Of a stretch of DNA of 64,000 nt, positions 27,015-36,377 are shown one piece after another. The DNA is from Rhizobium album (GTDB taxonomy: Bacteria > Pseudomonadota > Alphaproteobacteria > Rhizobiales > Rhizobiaceae). The first letter of the stretch is position 1. The number at the start of each line of letters is the position of its first letter. The translations under genes were made by a program, and so were the position numbers. The DNA lies in assembly GCF_003122325.1 (NCBI RefSeq), contig NZ_QFBC01000002.1, forward strand, positions 744,001 to 808,000, in the 5' to 3' direction. The notes under the pieces are model-generated. The model was given only the letters and a program-made list of their open reading frames with translations. It was not told the origin of the DNA and did not search any database.

Positions 27015-27464
27015 TCACTTCTGTTTGCGCTCGACGAGCAGGATGTGATCCGCCGCCAGAACGACTTCATTTCGCTGATTGAGCACTTCGCAACGTTCGA
27101 CGACGCGGCCCATCTCCGGCCGTTTCGGATCGTCCTCCTTGGCCGAGATGGTGACGCGCGTGCGGATCGTATCACCGATATGGACGGGACGGATGAAGCG
27201 AAGCCGGTCGTACCCATAAGAAAATGCCACGGGGTTGATCAGCGATGCCGTCAGGCCGACGCCGATCGAAAAAATCATCGTGCCGTGGGCGATGCGCTGG
27301 CCGCCGGGCAGCGTCTTGGCGAATTCGGCATCCATGTGATGCGGGAAAAAATCGCCCGTATGGCCGGCATGCACAACAAAATCCGTCTCGGTGATGGTGC
27401 GGCCGGTGGTGGTGCGCTCGTGACCGAGCTCATAGTCTTCGTAGTGGATGGTCTGTTCCGCCAT
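27015..27464 (-). CDS. MaoC-like hot-dog dehydratase family protein
   Basis: A 149-residue single hot-dog domain protein. Its N-terminal third has [19 protein letters not shown], matching the (R)-specific enoyl-CoA hydratase catalytic Asp/His region. Such enzymes act on CoA thioesters, which is odd in a sugar-acid operon. A paralogue lies at 43.4 kb; both share [11 protein letters not shown] followed by a PV-x-IGDT segment. It may act on a non-CoA sugar derivative, or the pathway may include a CoA ester. Confidence 0.85.
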   Translation of the reverse strand: MAEQTIHYEDYELGHERTTTGRTITETDFVVHAGHTGDFFPHHMDAEFAKTLPGGQRIAHGTMIFSIGVGLTASLINPVAFSYGYDRLRFIRPVHIGDTIRTRVTISAKEDDPKRPEMGRVVERCEVLNQRNEVVLAADHILLVERKQK

Positions 27465-27467
27465 GTC

Positions 27468-28547
27468 TCAGGCCTCCGGAAGTTTGGCCAGCGGCGTTGC
27501 CGGGCTGGCGCAGGATTCATAAGCGGCCTCGACAAGCGCCATGGTCTGCCAGGCATCCTCGACGGAGCCGATCAGTAACTCGTCCTCGCCGGTGGCGAAC
27601 CGCTGCAGGTTCGCCATGCGGTTTTCGAAGGCATCCGGGAACCAGGCGCCTTCGAGCGGCACCTGCACCCAGTCTTGACCGCCGGCAGGGCGTATCCACA
27701 ACTCATCCGGCTCACCGCGCGGATAATCGAGATTGACGCCGAGCTTGACGTAGGCCGCGCCCTCGGTGCCGCTGATACGGAATTCGCAGGCCTGGAATTT
27801 TCGGCCGAAATCATGGTCGTGATTGACCGAGACGACGCAGCGGACCTTGTCGCCGTAATCGAGGATCGCGGCGGTGCGCGTCTGCGCCACGTCGTGGTTT
27901 GGATGACCGAGCGTCTTGGCATGCACGCCGAGCGGATTGCCGAGCAGGCCGCGGATGAAATCGAGATAATGGATCGAGTGCATGGCGATCTCGATGCGCG
28001 GCAGGCCCTTGAGGAAGGACCAAAGCCCCCACGGCGTCGCCAAAGCCAGCCAGGCGTCGAAATCGACGACTTCGCCAAGCAGGCCTTTTGCCACGGCATC
28101 CTTCAAAGCCAGCATCATCGGCGCAAATCGGAGCTGGAAATTGACGGCGGCCTGGATGTCGCGCTCGCGGCAGATTTTGAGGATCTCGGTCGCACCGGCG
28201 AGATCGCTGCCCATCGGCTTCTGGATCAGCGCGAAGGAACCCTTCGGCAGCAATTTCAGGATGGAGACATGCGCGGCCGGCGGCGTCGCTAGGTCGAAAA
28301 TCGCATTCTCGACCGCAACGGCCTCCTCCTGCGAGGCGAAGGCGCGGACGCCCCACTGGCTCGCCAAGGCTTCGGCCTTTTCGCGGTTCGGGTCGTAGAT
28401 GCCGGCGACCGGGAAGCCTGCCTTCTTGTATGCCGGCAGGTGCGCGTCGCCGACGATAGAACCGGCGCCGAAGATGACGATCGGGCGCGGCGTCGCAGGC
28501 TTCGGCCACCATTGCTGCAGGGATTTGGGATCGAAACTCTCAACCAT
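27468..28547 (-). CDS. Gfo/Idh/MocA family oxidoreductase
   Basis: A 359-residue NAD(P)-dependent sugar oxidoreductase. The Rossmann start is VIFGAGSIVGDAHLPAY (about residues 23-39), and the family's EKP motif appears as LIQKPMG. The C-terminal half has IAMHSIHYLDFIRGLLG. It could oxidise the sugar to its lactone, the first step before the cog3618 lactonase. It overlaps the mutarotase gene by 8 nt and is followed by the MaoC gene after 3 nt. Confidence 0.9.
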   Translation of the reverse strand: MVESFDPKSLQQWWPKPATPRPIVIFGAGSIVGDAHLPAYKKAGFPVAGIYDPNREKAEALASQWGVRAFASQEEAVAVENAIFDLATPPAAHVSILKLLPKGSFALIQKPMGSDLAGATEILKICRERDIQAAVNFQLRFAPMMLALKDAVAKGLLGEVVDFDAWLALATPWGLWSFLKGLPRIEIAMHSIHYLDFIRGLLGNPLGVHAKTLGHPNHDVAQTRTAAILDYGDKVRCVVSVNHDHDFGRKFQACEFRISGTEGAAYVKLGVNLDYPRGEPDELWIRPAGGQDWVQVPLEGAWFPDAFENRMANLQRFATGEDELLIGSVEDAWQTMALVEAAYESCASPATPLAKLPEA

Positions 28548-28869
28548 GATGAAAAACCTCCTCCATCATCGCCCACCACTCGCCTTGCCTGCGGGTCTCG
28601 AGCGGCTTCTGGCAGGGCATGCAGACCGACCACCATTCCTGGTTCTTCGAGCTGGCCGCCATCCTGGCCATGTCGGCCTCGAAATCGCTGCCGACATATT
28701 CCCAATAACCGAACAGCAGGTTTTCCGGCTCCTTGAGGAAGATGGAATAGTTGGTGATGTTGCATTCGGAGATCAGTGACAGGATCTCCGGCCAGACCGC
28801 CGCATGCAGCGCCTTGTATTCCGCCACCTTTTCCGGCTGCAGGCCGATCACCATGCCCATGCGCTGCAT
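28540..28869 (-). CDS. L-rhamnose/L-fucose mutarotase family protein
   Basis: A 109-residue protein of the RhaM family (PF05336 type). The typical HAAVWPEI, NYSIFL and LLFGYWEY motifs are clear. It interconverts alpha and beta anomers of a 6-deoxy sugar before oxidation. The ATG at 28869 has AGGAGCAAAACG in front, and the size fits the family. Its presence supports a 6-deoxyhexose (L-fucose or L-rhamnose) as the operon substrate. Confidence 0.9.
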   Translation of the reverse strand: MQRMGMVIGLQPEKVAEYKALHAAVWPEILSLISECNITNYSIFLKEPENLLFGYWEYVGSDFEADMARMAASSKNQEWWSVCMPCQKPLETRRQGEWWAMMEEVFHHG

Positions 28870-28880
28870 CGTTTTGCTCC

Positions 28881-29996
28881 TCAGTTGCCGGTGAATTCGC
28901 GGGTGAATTCGGCGATGCTGCGCGCCTTCACCGCATCCCAGTCCCACGCGATACCGATCCCCGGCTCGGAGGGCGCAATCGCCCGGCCGTCGCGGATTTC
29001 CATGCCCCTGGTGGTCAGGTCGTCGAGTTGCGGGATGTATTCGACATATTTGCCGTTCTGCACGGCGCAGACCAGGCTGACATGCAGTTCCATCAGGAAA
29101 TGCGGGCATACCGGGATGTCGAAGGCTTCCGCCGCATGCGCCACCTTCAGCCACGGCGTGATGCCGCCGATGCGGGCGACGTCGACCTGCACGATGGAGC
29201 AGGCACCCTTCTGCATGTATTCGCGGAAATGCCGGATCGAATACATCGATTCGCCGACGGCGATCGGTGTTGCCGTCGAGCGCGTCAGGCGGATATGGCC
29301 GTCGAGATCGTCGGCCGGCAGCGGCTCCTCGATCCAGGCGAGGTCAAGCTCGGCCAGGCGCGCGGCGCGGCGGATCGCCTCGTCGACGGAAAAACCCTGG
29401 TTGCAGTCGGTCATGATCTCGAAACCATCGCCGAGCGCCTTGCGCATCGCCGAAAGACGATCGTAGTCCTCGGAACCGTGCGGCTTGCCGATCTTGACCT
29501 TGGAGCCGGAAAAACCCTTGGCCTTGGCCTGTAGCGCATCCTCGACCAGCGCTTCCTTGGGGATGTGCAGCCAGCCGCCTTCGGTGGTGTAAAGCGGGCA
29601 GCTGTCCTTGGCGCCGCCGGCGAGCTTCCACAGCGGCAGCTTCTGCTTCTTGGCGCGCAGGTCCCAGAGCGCAGTATCGACGGCGGCCAGCGCCAGGGCC
29701 GTGATCGCGCCGATGGTGGTAGCGTGGGTGGCGAACTCTAGTCTGTGCCACAGGGCCTCGATACGGTCGGCATCCTCGCCGATCAACAGCGGCACGAGGT
29801 GATCCGACAGAAGCCGCATGACGGAGGAACCGCCGGTGCCGATCGTATAGGAATAACCGATGCCGACGGCGCCATCGGAATCGGTGATGGTGACGATCGG
29901 CGTTTCCTGGCTGACGAAGCTCTGGATGGCATCCGTGCGCTTCACCTTCGGCGGCAGGTCCACCATCCGCAATTCGATTTTCTCAATACGGGCCAT
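28881..29996 (-). CDS. Mandelate racemase/muconate lactonizing enzyme-like protein
   Basis: A second enolase-superfamily enzyme, 371 residues. Active-site parts: KVKIG (Lys), IMTDCNQGF (metal Asp), WIEEPL (metal Glu), VGESMY (metal Glu) and CPHFLMELH (His). Substrate could be another sugar acid (galactarate, arabinonate, fuconate type); the exact subgroup is not readable by eye. Having two such enzymes in one operon suggests two related acids, or a dehydratase plus an epimerase/cycloisomerase. Confidence 0.87.
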   Translation of the reverse strand: MARIEKIELRMVDLPPKVKRTDAIQSFVSQETPIVTITDSDGAVGIGYSYTIGTGGSSVMRLLSDHLVPLLIGEDADRIEALWHRLEFATHATTIGAITALALAAVDTALWDLRAKKQKLPLWKLAGGAKDSCPLYTTEGGWLHIPKEALVEDALQAKAKGFSGSKVKIGKPHGSEDYDRLSAMRKALGDGFEIMTDCNQGFSVDEAIRRAARLAELDLAWIEEPLPADDLDGHIRLTRSTATPIAVGESMYSIRHFREYMQKGACSIVQVDVARIGGITPWLKVAHAAEAFDIPVCPHFLMELHVSLVCAVQNGKYVEYIPQLDDLTTRGMEIRDGRAIAPSEPGIGIAWDWDAVKARSIAEFTREFTGN

Positions 29997-30012
29997 GATC
30001 GTTCCTCCCTAA

Positions 30013-31110
30013 TCAAAGCGCCAGCGATTTGCCGGTTTCGGCCGAGAACAGATGTGCCTGCGACAGGTCGAAACTCATCTGCAGCCGTTCACCGGTTTTC
30101 AGCAGCCGCGGGTTCAGCATGCGCGATACCCATTCGCGGCCGGCGAATTCGACAAACACCAGCGTTTCGTTACCGAGCGGCTCGGTGATGACCACGGAGA
30201 CTTCGTTGTGATGCACGTCCGCGTCCTCGCCGGAATGCAGGCCGTGGCCCGTCGGGAAGATGTCGTCGGGACGCAGGCCGAAGACGACCTGCTGGCCGTC
30301 CTTGACGCGGTCCTTGAACTGCACCGGCAGCGGCAGGCTGTCGCCATTCTTGAAGACGAGCTTGCCCGCTTCGACCTTGGCTTCCTCGATGTTCATCGGC
30401 GGTGAGCCGATGAAGCCGGCAACGAAACGCGTGGCGGGCTTCTTGAACACCTCGTCCGGCGTGCCCACCTGCTCGATGTAGCCGTCGCGCATGATGACGA
30501 TGCGGTCGGCAAGCGTCATCGCCTCCACCTGGTCGTGGGTGACGTAGATCATCGTCGACTGCACCTTGGCATGCAGCCGCTTGATTTCGGTGCGCACCTG
30601 GGTGCGCAGTTTGGCGTCGAGGTTCGACAGAGGCTCATCGAACAGGAAGACATCCGGCTGGCGGACGATGGCCCGACCCATGGCGACACGCTGGCGCTGG
30701 CCGCCGGAGAGCTGCGCCGGGCGACGCTCCATCAGGGCTTCGAGGCTGAGGATCTTCGCTGCCTCGTTGACGCGTTCGTCGATCTCCGCCTGCGAGCGCT
30801 TGGCGATCTTCAGCGAAAAGCCCATGTTTTCACGCACGGTCATGTGCGGATAGAGGGCGTAGGACTGGAAGACCATCGAGATGTTGCGGTCGCGCGGCGG
30901 CAGGTCGTTGACGACGGTATCGCCGATGGAAATCTCGCCGCCGGAAATGTCTTCCAGGCCGGCGATCATGCGCAGCGTCGTCGATTTGCCGCAGCCGGAC
31001 GGGCCGACCAGCGCGATGAATTCCTTGTCCTTGATGTCGAGGTCGATGCCGTGGACGATTTCCAGCGCGCCGTAACGCTTGACGAGTTTTTTGAGAGAAA
31101 CCTGAGCCAT
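30013..31110 (-). CDS. Sugar ABC transporter ATPase, MalK/UgpC family
   Basis: A 365-residue ATPase. Walker A GPSGCGKST, signature LSGGQRQRVAMGRAIVR and Walker B VFLFDEPLSNLD are all present, followed by a C-terminal TOBE/OB regulatory domain (about residues 240-365) with FGLRPDDI. It powers the two permeases encoded just upstream on the same strand. The permease gene ends 6 nt before the ATG. Confidence 0.94.
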   Translation of the reverse strand: MAQVSLKKLVKRYGALEIVHGIDLDIKDKEFIALVGPSGCGKSTTLRMIAGLEDISGGEISIGDTVVNDLPPRDRNISMVFQSYALYPHMTVRENMGFSLKIAKRSQAEIDERVNEAAKILSLEALMERRPAQLSGGQRQRVAMGRAIVRQPDVFLFDEPLSNLDAKLRTQVRTEIKRLHAKVQSTMIYVTHDQVEAMTLADRIVIMRDGYIEQVGTPDEVFKKPATRFVAGFIGSPPMNIEEAKVEAGKLVFKNGDSLPLPVQFKDRVKDGQQVVFGLRPDDIFPTGHGLHSGEDADVHHNEVSVVITEPLGNETLVFVEFAGREWVSRMLNPRLLKTGERLQMSFDLSQAHLFSAETGKSLAL

Positions 31111-31116
31111 GACGGA

Positions 31117-31983
31117 TCAACCCTTGACCGCACCGAACGTCAGACCGGAGACGAGGTGCTTCTGAATGATAAAAGTGAGAGCGAGCGCCGGCGCGATCAT
31201 CACCACCGCAAGGGCGCACATGCCGCGCCAGTCGATGGTGAATTCGGCCGTGTAGTCGAGCAGGCCGACGGGCAGCGTCTTCGAATTGATCGAGCGGGTC
31301 AGCTGCGAGGCGAGCGCATATTCGTTCCAGCAGGTGAGGAACGAGAAGATGCCGGCAGATGCGATGCCCGGGCCGGCCAGCGGGAATTCCACCTGCCAGA
31401 AGGCCTGCCAGCGGGTGCAGCCGTCGATCTGGGCTGCTTCGGCGAGATCCTTCGGCACCTGACGAAAGAAACCGTCGATCAGCCAGATGCTGAAGGGCAC
31501 GTTGAGCGCCACATAGGTGAGGATCAGGCCGAAATGCGTATCGATGATGCCGAGGCGCGAATAGACGATGAACAGCGGCAGCGACAGCGCGATGCCGGGC
31601 ACCGACCGGGTCAGCATCAGGCCGAGGAAGGCGCCGGACTTGCCCTTGAAGCGGAAGCGGGCGAAGGCGTAACCGCCGGACATGCCGATGGCGAGCGCGA
31701 TCACCGTCGAGGTGACCGAGATGATCAGCGAGTTGCGGAAGTAATCCCAGACCGGAATACCGCCCTTGCCGACGCCGCTGAACATGGCGCTATAGGCTTC
31801 GAAGGTGATTTCGTTGGGAATCCACACCGGCGGCTTCGCCATGATCTCGACGGTCGGACGCAACGAGCTCAGCACGATCCAGAAGCCGGGAAGGCAGATG
31901 ACCAGCATCGCCAGGAACAGGCCGACCAGATAAAAGAAATTGAGGATACGGCGCTTCAGGCGCTGTTTGGAATTGCGGTCCAT
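31117..31983 (-). CDS. Sugar ABC transporter permease, MalG type
   Basis: A 288-residue permease with six predicted membrane segments and the EAA loop (DLAEAAQIDGCTRWQAFWQV). The start at 31983 lies one base after the upstream permease's stop; longer in-frame extensions fall inside that gene. It pairs with the MalF-type subunit. Confidence 0.93.
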   Translation of the reverse strand: MDRNSKQRLKRRILNFFYLVGLFLAMLVICLPGFWIVLSSLRPTVEIMAKPPVWIPNEITFEAYSAMFSGVGKGGIPVWDYFRNSLIISVTSTVIALAIGMSGGYAFARFRFKGKSGAFLGLMLTRSVPGIALSLPLFIVYSRLGIIDTHFGLILTYVALNVPFSIWLIDGFFRQVPKDLAEAAQIDGCTRWQAFWQVEFPLAGPGIASAGIFSFLTCWNEYALASQLTRSINSKTLPVGLLDYTAEFTIDWRGMCALAVVMIAPALALTFIIQKHLVSGLTFGAVKG

Positions 31984-31984
31984 C

Positions 31985-32878
31985 TTACCACTCCGCTCCG
32001 ATCTGGGTCCGGGCTGCGGCAAGCTTCCGGAAGAAATAGATGGTGAAAACGATCGACAGGATGATCGAGATATAGGCCATGGCGGTGGCGAGACCCATCT
32101 GCGCATCGGCATAGGCGGTGCGGCCGACCAGCGTCCAAATCAGCTCGGTACGCCGCGCCGGGCCGCCGTCCGTCATGATCTTGACGATGTCGTAGGCGCG
32201 CGCGATGTCGAGCGAGCGGATGGTCATGGCGATATAGGCGAAGGGCATCAGGAACGGCCAGGTGACGTACCGGAAGGTCTGCCACGGCGTGCAGCCGTCG
32301 ACGCGGGCGGCCTCGACCGGCTCCTGCGGCATGGCGAGCAGGCCGGCGAGGATGAGGATGGCGAAAACCGAGGTCGACGACCAGATTTCTGCGACCGAAA
32401 TGGCAAACAGCGCCAGGTTGCCGTCGATCAGCCACGGGATCGCCTGATCGGTGAGGCCGAGCGATTGCAGCGCATTGTTGATCAGGCCGACATTATCGTT
32501 GAACATGAACTTGAACTGGAAACCGACCAGCACCGGCGAGAACATCATCGGGAACATCATCGCCGTGCGCAGCGCCCGCTTGCCATAGGTGGCCTTGTTG
32601 ACCAGCATGGCAAGGCCGAGGCCGAACAGCATTTCGAGGTTCAGCGCAATGGTCAGAAGCACGACGGTGCGCAGGAAGGCCGCCCAGAAGACCCAATCCG
32701 TCAGTATCCGCTGATAATTGCGGAAGCCGGCCCAGACGAACAGCGACGCGGGCTTCGTCAGCCGGAACGGCGTGAAACTGGAATAGAGCGACAGAAGCAA
32801 CGGGAAAAGCACGACTGCCACCAGCACGATGATGGCCGGAAGCAGCAGCAGGACCGGTGGAGATATTTTTCGAAACAT
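31985..32878 (-). CDS. Sugar ABC transporter permease, MalF type
   Basis: A 297-residue permease with six membrane segments and the EAA-type loop PQEPVEAARVDGCTPWQTF. I chose the ATG at MFRKISPPVL; a GTG three codons upstream is also possible. It is separated from the binding-protein gene by 179 nt that hold a strong hairpin. Confidence 0.92.
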   Translation of the reverse strand: MFRKISPPVLLLLPAIIVLVAVVLFPLLLSLYSSFTPFRLTKPASLFVWAGFRNYQRILTDWVFWAAFLRTVVLLTIALNLEMLFGLGLAMLVNKATYGKRALRTAMMFPMMFSPVLVGFQFKFMFNDNVGLINNALQSLGLTDQAIPWLIDGNLALFAISVAEIWSSTSVFAILILAGLLAMPQEPVEAARVDGCTPWQTFRYVTWPFLMPFAYIAMTIRSLDIARAYDIVKIMTDGGPARRTELIWTLVGRTAYADAQMGLATAMAYISIILSIVFTIYFFRKLAAARTQIGAEW

Positions 32879-33014
32879 GTTTGACACCCATCCCGACGTG
32901 TTCTGATGGCGATCAGACCCTGCGCCGCGGCTCGTGCCGGAGCGACCAGGGGTGCACAGCCATATCTCAAGCATGGCCGCGACGGGAATGCTCGTTCCTG
33001 TTCATCGGCAGAAA

Positions 33015-33037
33015 CCCGCGGCCGACAAGGCCGCGGG
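33015..33037 (-). terminator. Attenuator-type hairpin after the binding-protein gene
   Basis: Perfect 9-bp stem CCCGCGGCC/GGCCGCGGG with a 5-nt loop, 20 nt after the binding-protein stop on the minus strand and followed by TTTC. It likely reduces read-through into the permeases so that the binding protein is made in excess. Confidence 0.55.
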
Positions 33038-33057
33038 CATCCATGGAAAGCAGCGAT

Positions 33058-34377
33058 TTAGAGTTCGCCGGCGTCCTGCAGGACCTGCAGCGCCTTTTCG
33101 GCGGCAGCGTCCAGCGCTTCCTTCGAGGTCTTGTCGCCGAGGATGGCGGCCTGGAGCTCGGGATAGACGACGTTGGAGATCTCGATCCACGACGGCGTCT
33201 GCGGCACGGCGAAGGCACCCTTTGCCGTTTCCTGGAAGGCCGTCAGGGCTTCCTTCTTGTAAGGATCGGATTCTGCCTGCTGCAGGTCCCAATCCCAGAC
33301 AGCCTTGCGGGTCGGCAGCGTGCCGTTGGCAGCTTCGATCTTCTGCGAGTCGTCGTTGGTCAGGAACCAGACGAGCGACGCGGCAGCTTCCTTGTTGGCG
33401 CAGTTCTCGGTGACCGAGAAGCCGTGGTGGCCGGACCAGCCGGTGCGCTTGCCGGAAGAACCGGCCGGGGCAACCTTCACGCCGACATTGCCGGCAACCT
33501 TGGACGACTTCGGGTCGTTGAAATAGGTCGCCCAGCCAGGCCAGTCGAGGTTGACGGCGATGGTGCCGGAAGCAAAGCCTGCGCCGAGCTCATCCCAGAG
33601 GTAGTTGGTCGTGCCGGCCGGGACGGCCTTGGCCTTGTAGAGGTTCACGAACCAATCGAGCGCGCGCACGCCCGCTTCGGAATTGAAGGCCGGCTTGCCG
33701 TCGGCATCGAGATATTCGCCGCCTTCAGCGAGCAGCATTTCGTAGAAGCGGCCATTGATCGCCTCTTCCTTGCCGGCAAACTGCGTGCCGTAGAAGTTCG
33801 GCGGATCGGAGAAGAACTCGGCCTGGTCGGAAACCTGCTTCCACGTATCCGGCGGCGTCAGGTCGTAGCCGTACTTGGCCTTGAATGCCGTCTTTTTGGC
33901 TTCGTCGGCATAGAGGCTCTTCTGGTAATAGAGAGCCGAAACGTCGAACTGCGCGCGCGGCAGCATGACGAGCTTGCCGTCGATCGTCGACGACTTGATG
34001 TTGGCTTCGACGAACTCGCCGATGACCTCAGCCGGCAGCAGGCCGTTCAGGTCCGCGTAGAGATCCGGATACTGCGGCGCGAAGGACGAATGGTTGGAGC
34101 CGACGCACCAGCTGATCGTGCCCGAAGCGATGTCCGACTTGATTTCCTTGTCCAGCTCGAAGTGGTTCTTCTTCGAGAGGACGTTGACCTTGGCGCCCGT
34201 GGCTTTTTCCCACTCGGCGATGCGCGCGTAAAGCGGCTCGTACTGCTGACCACCGATCAGCTTGGCGTCGATCGTGACGCCGTCGAATTTCCCGGGCAGA
34301 TCCGCGGCAACGGCCGCTTGCATACCGCAGGCCAACAGAACAGCGCCGGCAGCAACGCCGGATAGCAACTTCTTCAT
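33058..34377 (-). CDS. Sugar ABC transporter substrate-binding protein, family 1
   Basis: A 439-residue extracellular binding protein. The ATG at 34377 has GAGGAGGAGCCAG before it and gives signal MKKLLSGVAAGAVLLACGMQ ending near VAADLPG. The mature protein follows the MalE/UgpB-type fold with DIASGTISWCVGSNHSS and many aromatic residues for sugar stacking. It is the first gene of the leftward fucose-type operon and divergent from the IclR regulator. Confidence 0.93.
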   Translation of the reverse strand: MKKLLSGVAAGAVLLACGMQAAVAADLPGKFDGVTIDAKLIGGQQYEPLYARIAEWEKATGAKVNVLSKKNHFELDKEIKSDIASGTISWCVGSNHSSFAPQYPDLYADLNGLLPAEVIGEFVEANIKSSTIDGKLVMLPRAQFDVSALYYQKSLYADEAKKTAFKAKYGYDLTPPDTWKQVSDQAEFFSDPPNFYGTQFAGKEEAINGRFYEMLLAEGGEYLDADGKPAFNSEAGVRALDWFVNLYKAKAVPAGTTNYLWDELGAGFASGTIAVNLDWPGWATYFNDPKSSKVAGNVGVKVAPAGSSGKRTGWSGHHGFSVTENCANKEAAASLVWFLTNDDSQKIEAANGTLPTRKAVWDWDLQQAESDPYKKEALTAFQETAKGAFAVPQTPSWIEISNVVYPELQAAILGDKTSKEALDAAAEKALQVLQDAGEL

Positions 34378-34427
34378 CTGGCTCCTCCTCATCCCACCGT
34401 GCGTGATTGCACGGGTCAGCTCCCATA

Positions 34428-34443
34428 TTCTCATTTGTGAGAA
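34428..34443. promoter_or_regulatory. Operator palindrome downstream of the -10 of the fucose-type operon
   Basis: TTCTCATTTGTGAGAA, perfect 6-bp arms around a 4-nt centre. It starts about 10 nt past the leftward -10 box, covering the likely transcription start, a place for repression, probably by the adjacent IclR protein. Confidence 0.55.
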
Positions 34444-34453
34444 CTTCATTTAT

Positions 34454-34483
34454 ATACAAAACAAGAAATACCGTTTGCGTCAA
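34454..34483 (-). promoter_or_regulatory. Promoter of the leftward fucose-type operon
   Basis: On the minus strand, TTGACG (34478-34483) and TTGTAT (34454-34459) are spaced by 18 nt, about 75 nt upstream of the binding-protein start. Confidence 0.5.
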
Positions 34484-34520
34484 GCCTGAACTTTCGCTTC
34501 CCGGCGGGAAATTATGCGTA

Positions 34521-34542
34521 TATGGAGATGATTATTCACATA
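34521..34542. promoter_or_regulatory. Second operator-like site just before the IclR gene
   Basis: A 22-nt segment starting TATGGAGATGATTATT and ending CACATA. It closely resembles the palindrome at 44076-44098 (TATGTGAA, GATTATT, TTCACATA). It lies 16 nt before the IclR start codon, fitting autoregulation. Confidence 0.45.
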
Positions 34543-34558
34543 AGAGGAGGAGCCAGAC

Positions 34559-35347
34559 ATGGAGACCGATGACGACCGCTACCGCGCACCCGCGCTGGAC
34601 AAGGGCCTCGACATCCTGGAACTTCTTGCTGGCGTCGATGGCGGCCTGACGCAGGCCGAAATCTCCAAGCGCCTCAGCCGCAGCCCCAACGAGTTCTACC
34701 GCATGCTCGACCGGCTGGTGCGGCGCGGCTACGTCACCCGCATCGACGGCGACCGCTATTCACTGACGCTGAAGCTGTTCGGCCTGGCGCAGTTGCATGC
34801 CCCGGTGCGGCGCCTCGCATCCTACGCCACGCCGCTGATGCGCGACCTGGCGCAGAAATCGAAGCAGGCCAACCAGCTCGCCGTCTTCGACCGCGGCTCC
34901 GCCGTTGTCATCGCCCAGCAGGAAGCGCCGGATTATTGGGGCATTTCCATTCGCGTCGGCTCGCATATCAGCCTTTTCGACACCGGTTCCGGTCATGTCC
35001 TCCTGGCATTCCGCTCCCTGGAAGAGCGTGAAATGATGATCTCCGAACATGTGCGCAGCCGTGAAGAGGTAAAACTGACGCCGGAATTCTACGCCCGCCT
35101 CGACCAGATCCGCGAACGTGGCTATGAGATGATGGCCAGCGCCCAGACGGCCGGCGTCTACAACCTTTCCGCTCCTATTCTCGGCCCGGACGGACGGGGG
35201 ATCGCGGCATTGACCGTGCCCTATATCACCCTCGTCAATGCGCCGGCCGCACCGGATATCAGCCGCACCATTTCCCTGTTGCAGGAAACCGCATCGCAGC
35301 TATCGCTGCTGGCCGGTTCGGACGTGCCGACACCCGCTGAAAAGTGA
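34559..35347 (+). CDS. IclR-family transcriptional regulator
   Basis: A 262-residue regulator: winged helix-turn-helix (about residues 8-70, ALDKGLDILELLAG and LTQAEISKRLSRSPNEFYRML) and a C-terminal effector domain with SGHVLLAF and LSAPILGPDG. IclR proteins respond to small organic acids or sugars. It is divergent from the fucose-type import operon and followed by the lactonase gene. It may control both, and possibly the operon starting at 44 kb. Confidence 0.93.
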   Translation: METDDDRYRAPALDKGLDILELLAGVDGGLTQAEISKRLSRSPNEFYRMLDRLVRRGYVTRIDGDRYSLTLKLFGLAQLHAPVRRLASYATPLMRDLAQKSKQANQLAVFDRGSAVVIAQQEAPDYWGISIRVGSHISLFDTGSGHVLLAFRSLEEREMMISEHVRSREEVKLTPEFYARLDQIRERGYEMMASAQTAGVYNLSAPILGPDGRGIAALTVPYITLVNAPAAPDISRTISLLQETASQLSLLAGSDVPTPAEK

Positions 35348-35490
35348 ACTTCATATTTGGGTGCAAGTGGAAAAGGCCTGCATTTTCAAGCGGCACATCG
35401 CTGGAAAATGACACCTTTGCTGAAGAAACTCTTATTTGAATAAATCATTTCCATGTGGGATAATGACCGGGAACGCTGGGAGGAGCCGCC

Positions 35491-36330
35491 ATGATCATCG
35501 ACACGCATCTGCACATCATCGACAAGGCGGCCCTCGCCTATCCGTGGCTGTCCTCCGTGCCGCCGCTCGATCGCGATTTTCTCTACCGGACCTACGAGAC
35601 GGAGGCCAAACGTGTCGGCATCTCGACCACCCTGCATATGGAGGTCGATGTCGATCCGGCGGAGCAGGAAGCGGAGACGGCGTATGTCCGGCGGATCGCC
35701 GCGGAAGATGGCAGCCTGATCCGGGGCGCCATTTCCGCCTGCCGGCCGGAGGAGGACGGGTTTGCTGCCTTCCTCGAGCGCCAACAAGCCAATCCCTTCA
35801 TCAAGGGTTTTCGCCGCGTGCTGCATGTCATGCCGGACGAACTGTCCCAGCAGTCACTCTTTCGCGAAAACCTGCAGCGGCTGTCCGGTACTGGGCTGAC
35901 GTTCGATCTCTGCGTTCTGCCGCGGCAGCTGCCGCTGGCCGCCGCCCTCGCCGATCTGGCGCCGGACGTGCAGTTCATCCTCGATCATTGCGGCGTGCCG
36001 GACATTCGCGCCGATGCCCGGCATCCCTGGCGGGAAAACATCACGGAGATTGCCCGGCGTCCGAACGTCACGGCAAAAATCTCCGGCGTGGTCGCTTATG
36101 CGGATTCCGAGAGCTGGGTGGCTGAAACATTGCGTCCCTATGTGGAGCACACCATTGGCGCCTTCGGCTGGGACCGGGTCGTCTGGGGCAGCGACTGGCC
36201 GGTCTGCACGCTGGGCGGCGGGCTCTCCACATGGGTGGCGACGACACATGCGCTGATCGCCGGCGCCAACGAAGAGGAGCGCACGAAGCTGCTCTCGGGG
36301 AACGCCAGACGGATCTGGTCGCTCGCCTGA
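35491..36330 (+). CDS. Amidohydrolase family 2 lactonase, probable L-fucono-1,5-lactonase
   Basis: A 279-residue TIM-barrel amidohydrolase of the cog3618 type. Motifs: N-terminal DTHLHI, GFRRVLH, DHCG and the C-terminal GSDWP with the catalytic Asp. The cog3618 group includes characterised L-fucono- and L-rhamnono-lactonases. With the fuconate dehydratase and mutarotase in the same cluster, hydrolysis of L-fucono-1,5-lactone is the most economical role. A TTATT-TG-AATAA palindrome at 35432-35443 lies in the 143-nt spacer after the regulator. Confidence 0.85.
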   Translation: MIIDTHLHIIDKAALAYPWLSSVPPLDRDFLYRTYETEAKRVGISTTLHMEVDVDPAEQEAETAYVRRIAAEDGSLIRGAISACRPEEDGFAAFLERQQANPFIKGFRRVLHVMPDELSQQSLFRENLQRLSGTGLTFDLCVLPRQLPLAAALADLAPDVQFILDHCGVPDIRADARHPWRENITEIARRPNVTAKISGVVAYADSESWVAETLRPYVEHTIGAFGWDRVVWGSDWPVCTLGGGLSTWVATTHALIAGANEEERTKLLSGNARRIWSLA

Positions 36331-36377
36331 TTTTCTGGCGAGATGGCGCGGCTCCCGGCGACGAGGAGCCGCCGGCC

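Noticed and set aside
27468-28547. Calling the Gfo/Idh protein the definite L-fucose dehydrogenase
   Set aside because: The fold fits but the family has many substrates, and the SDR beside it could do that step too.
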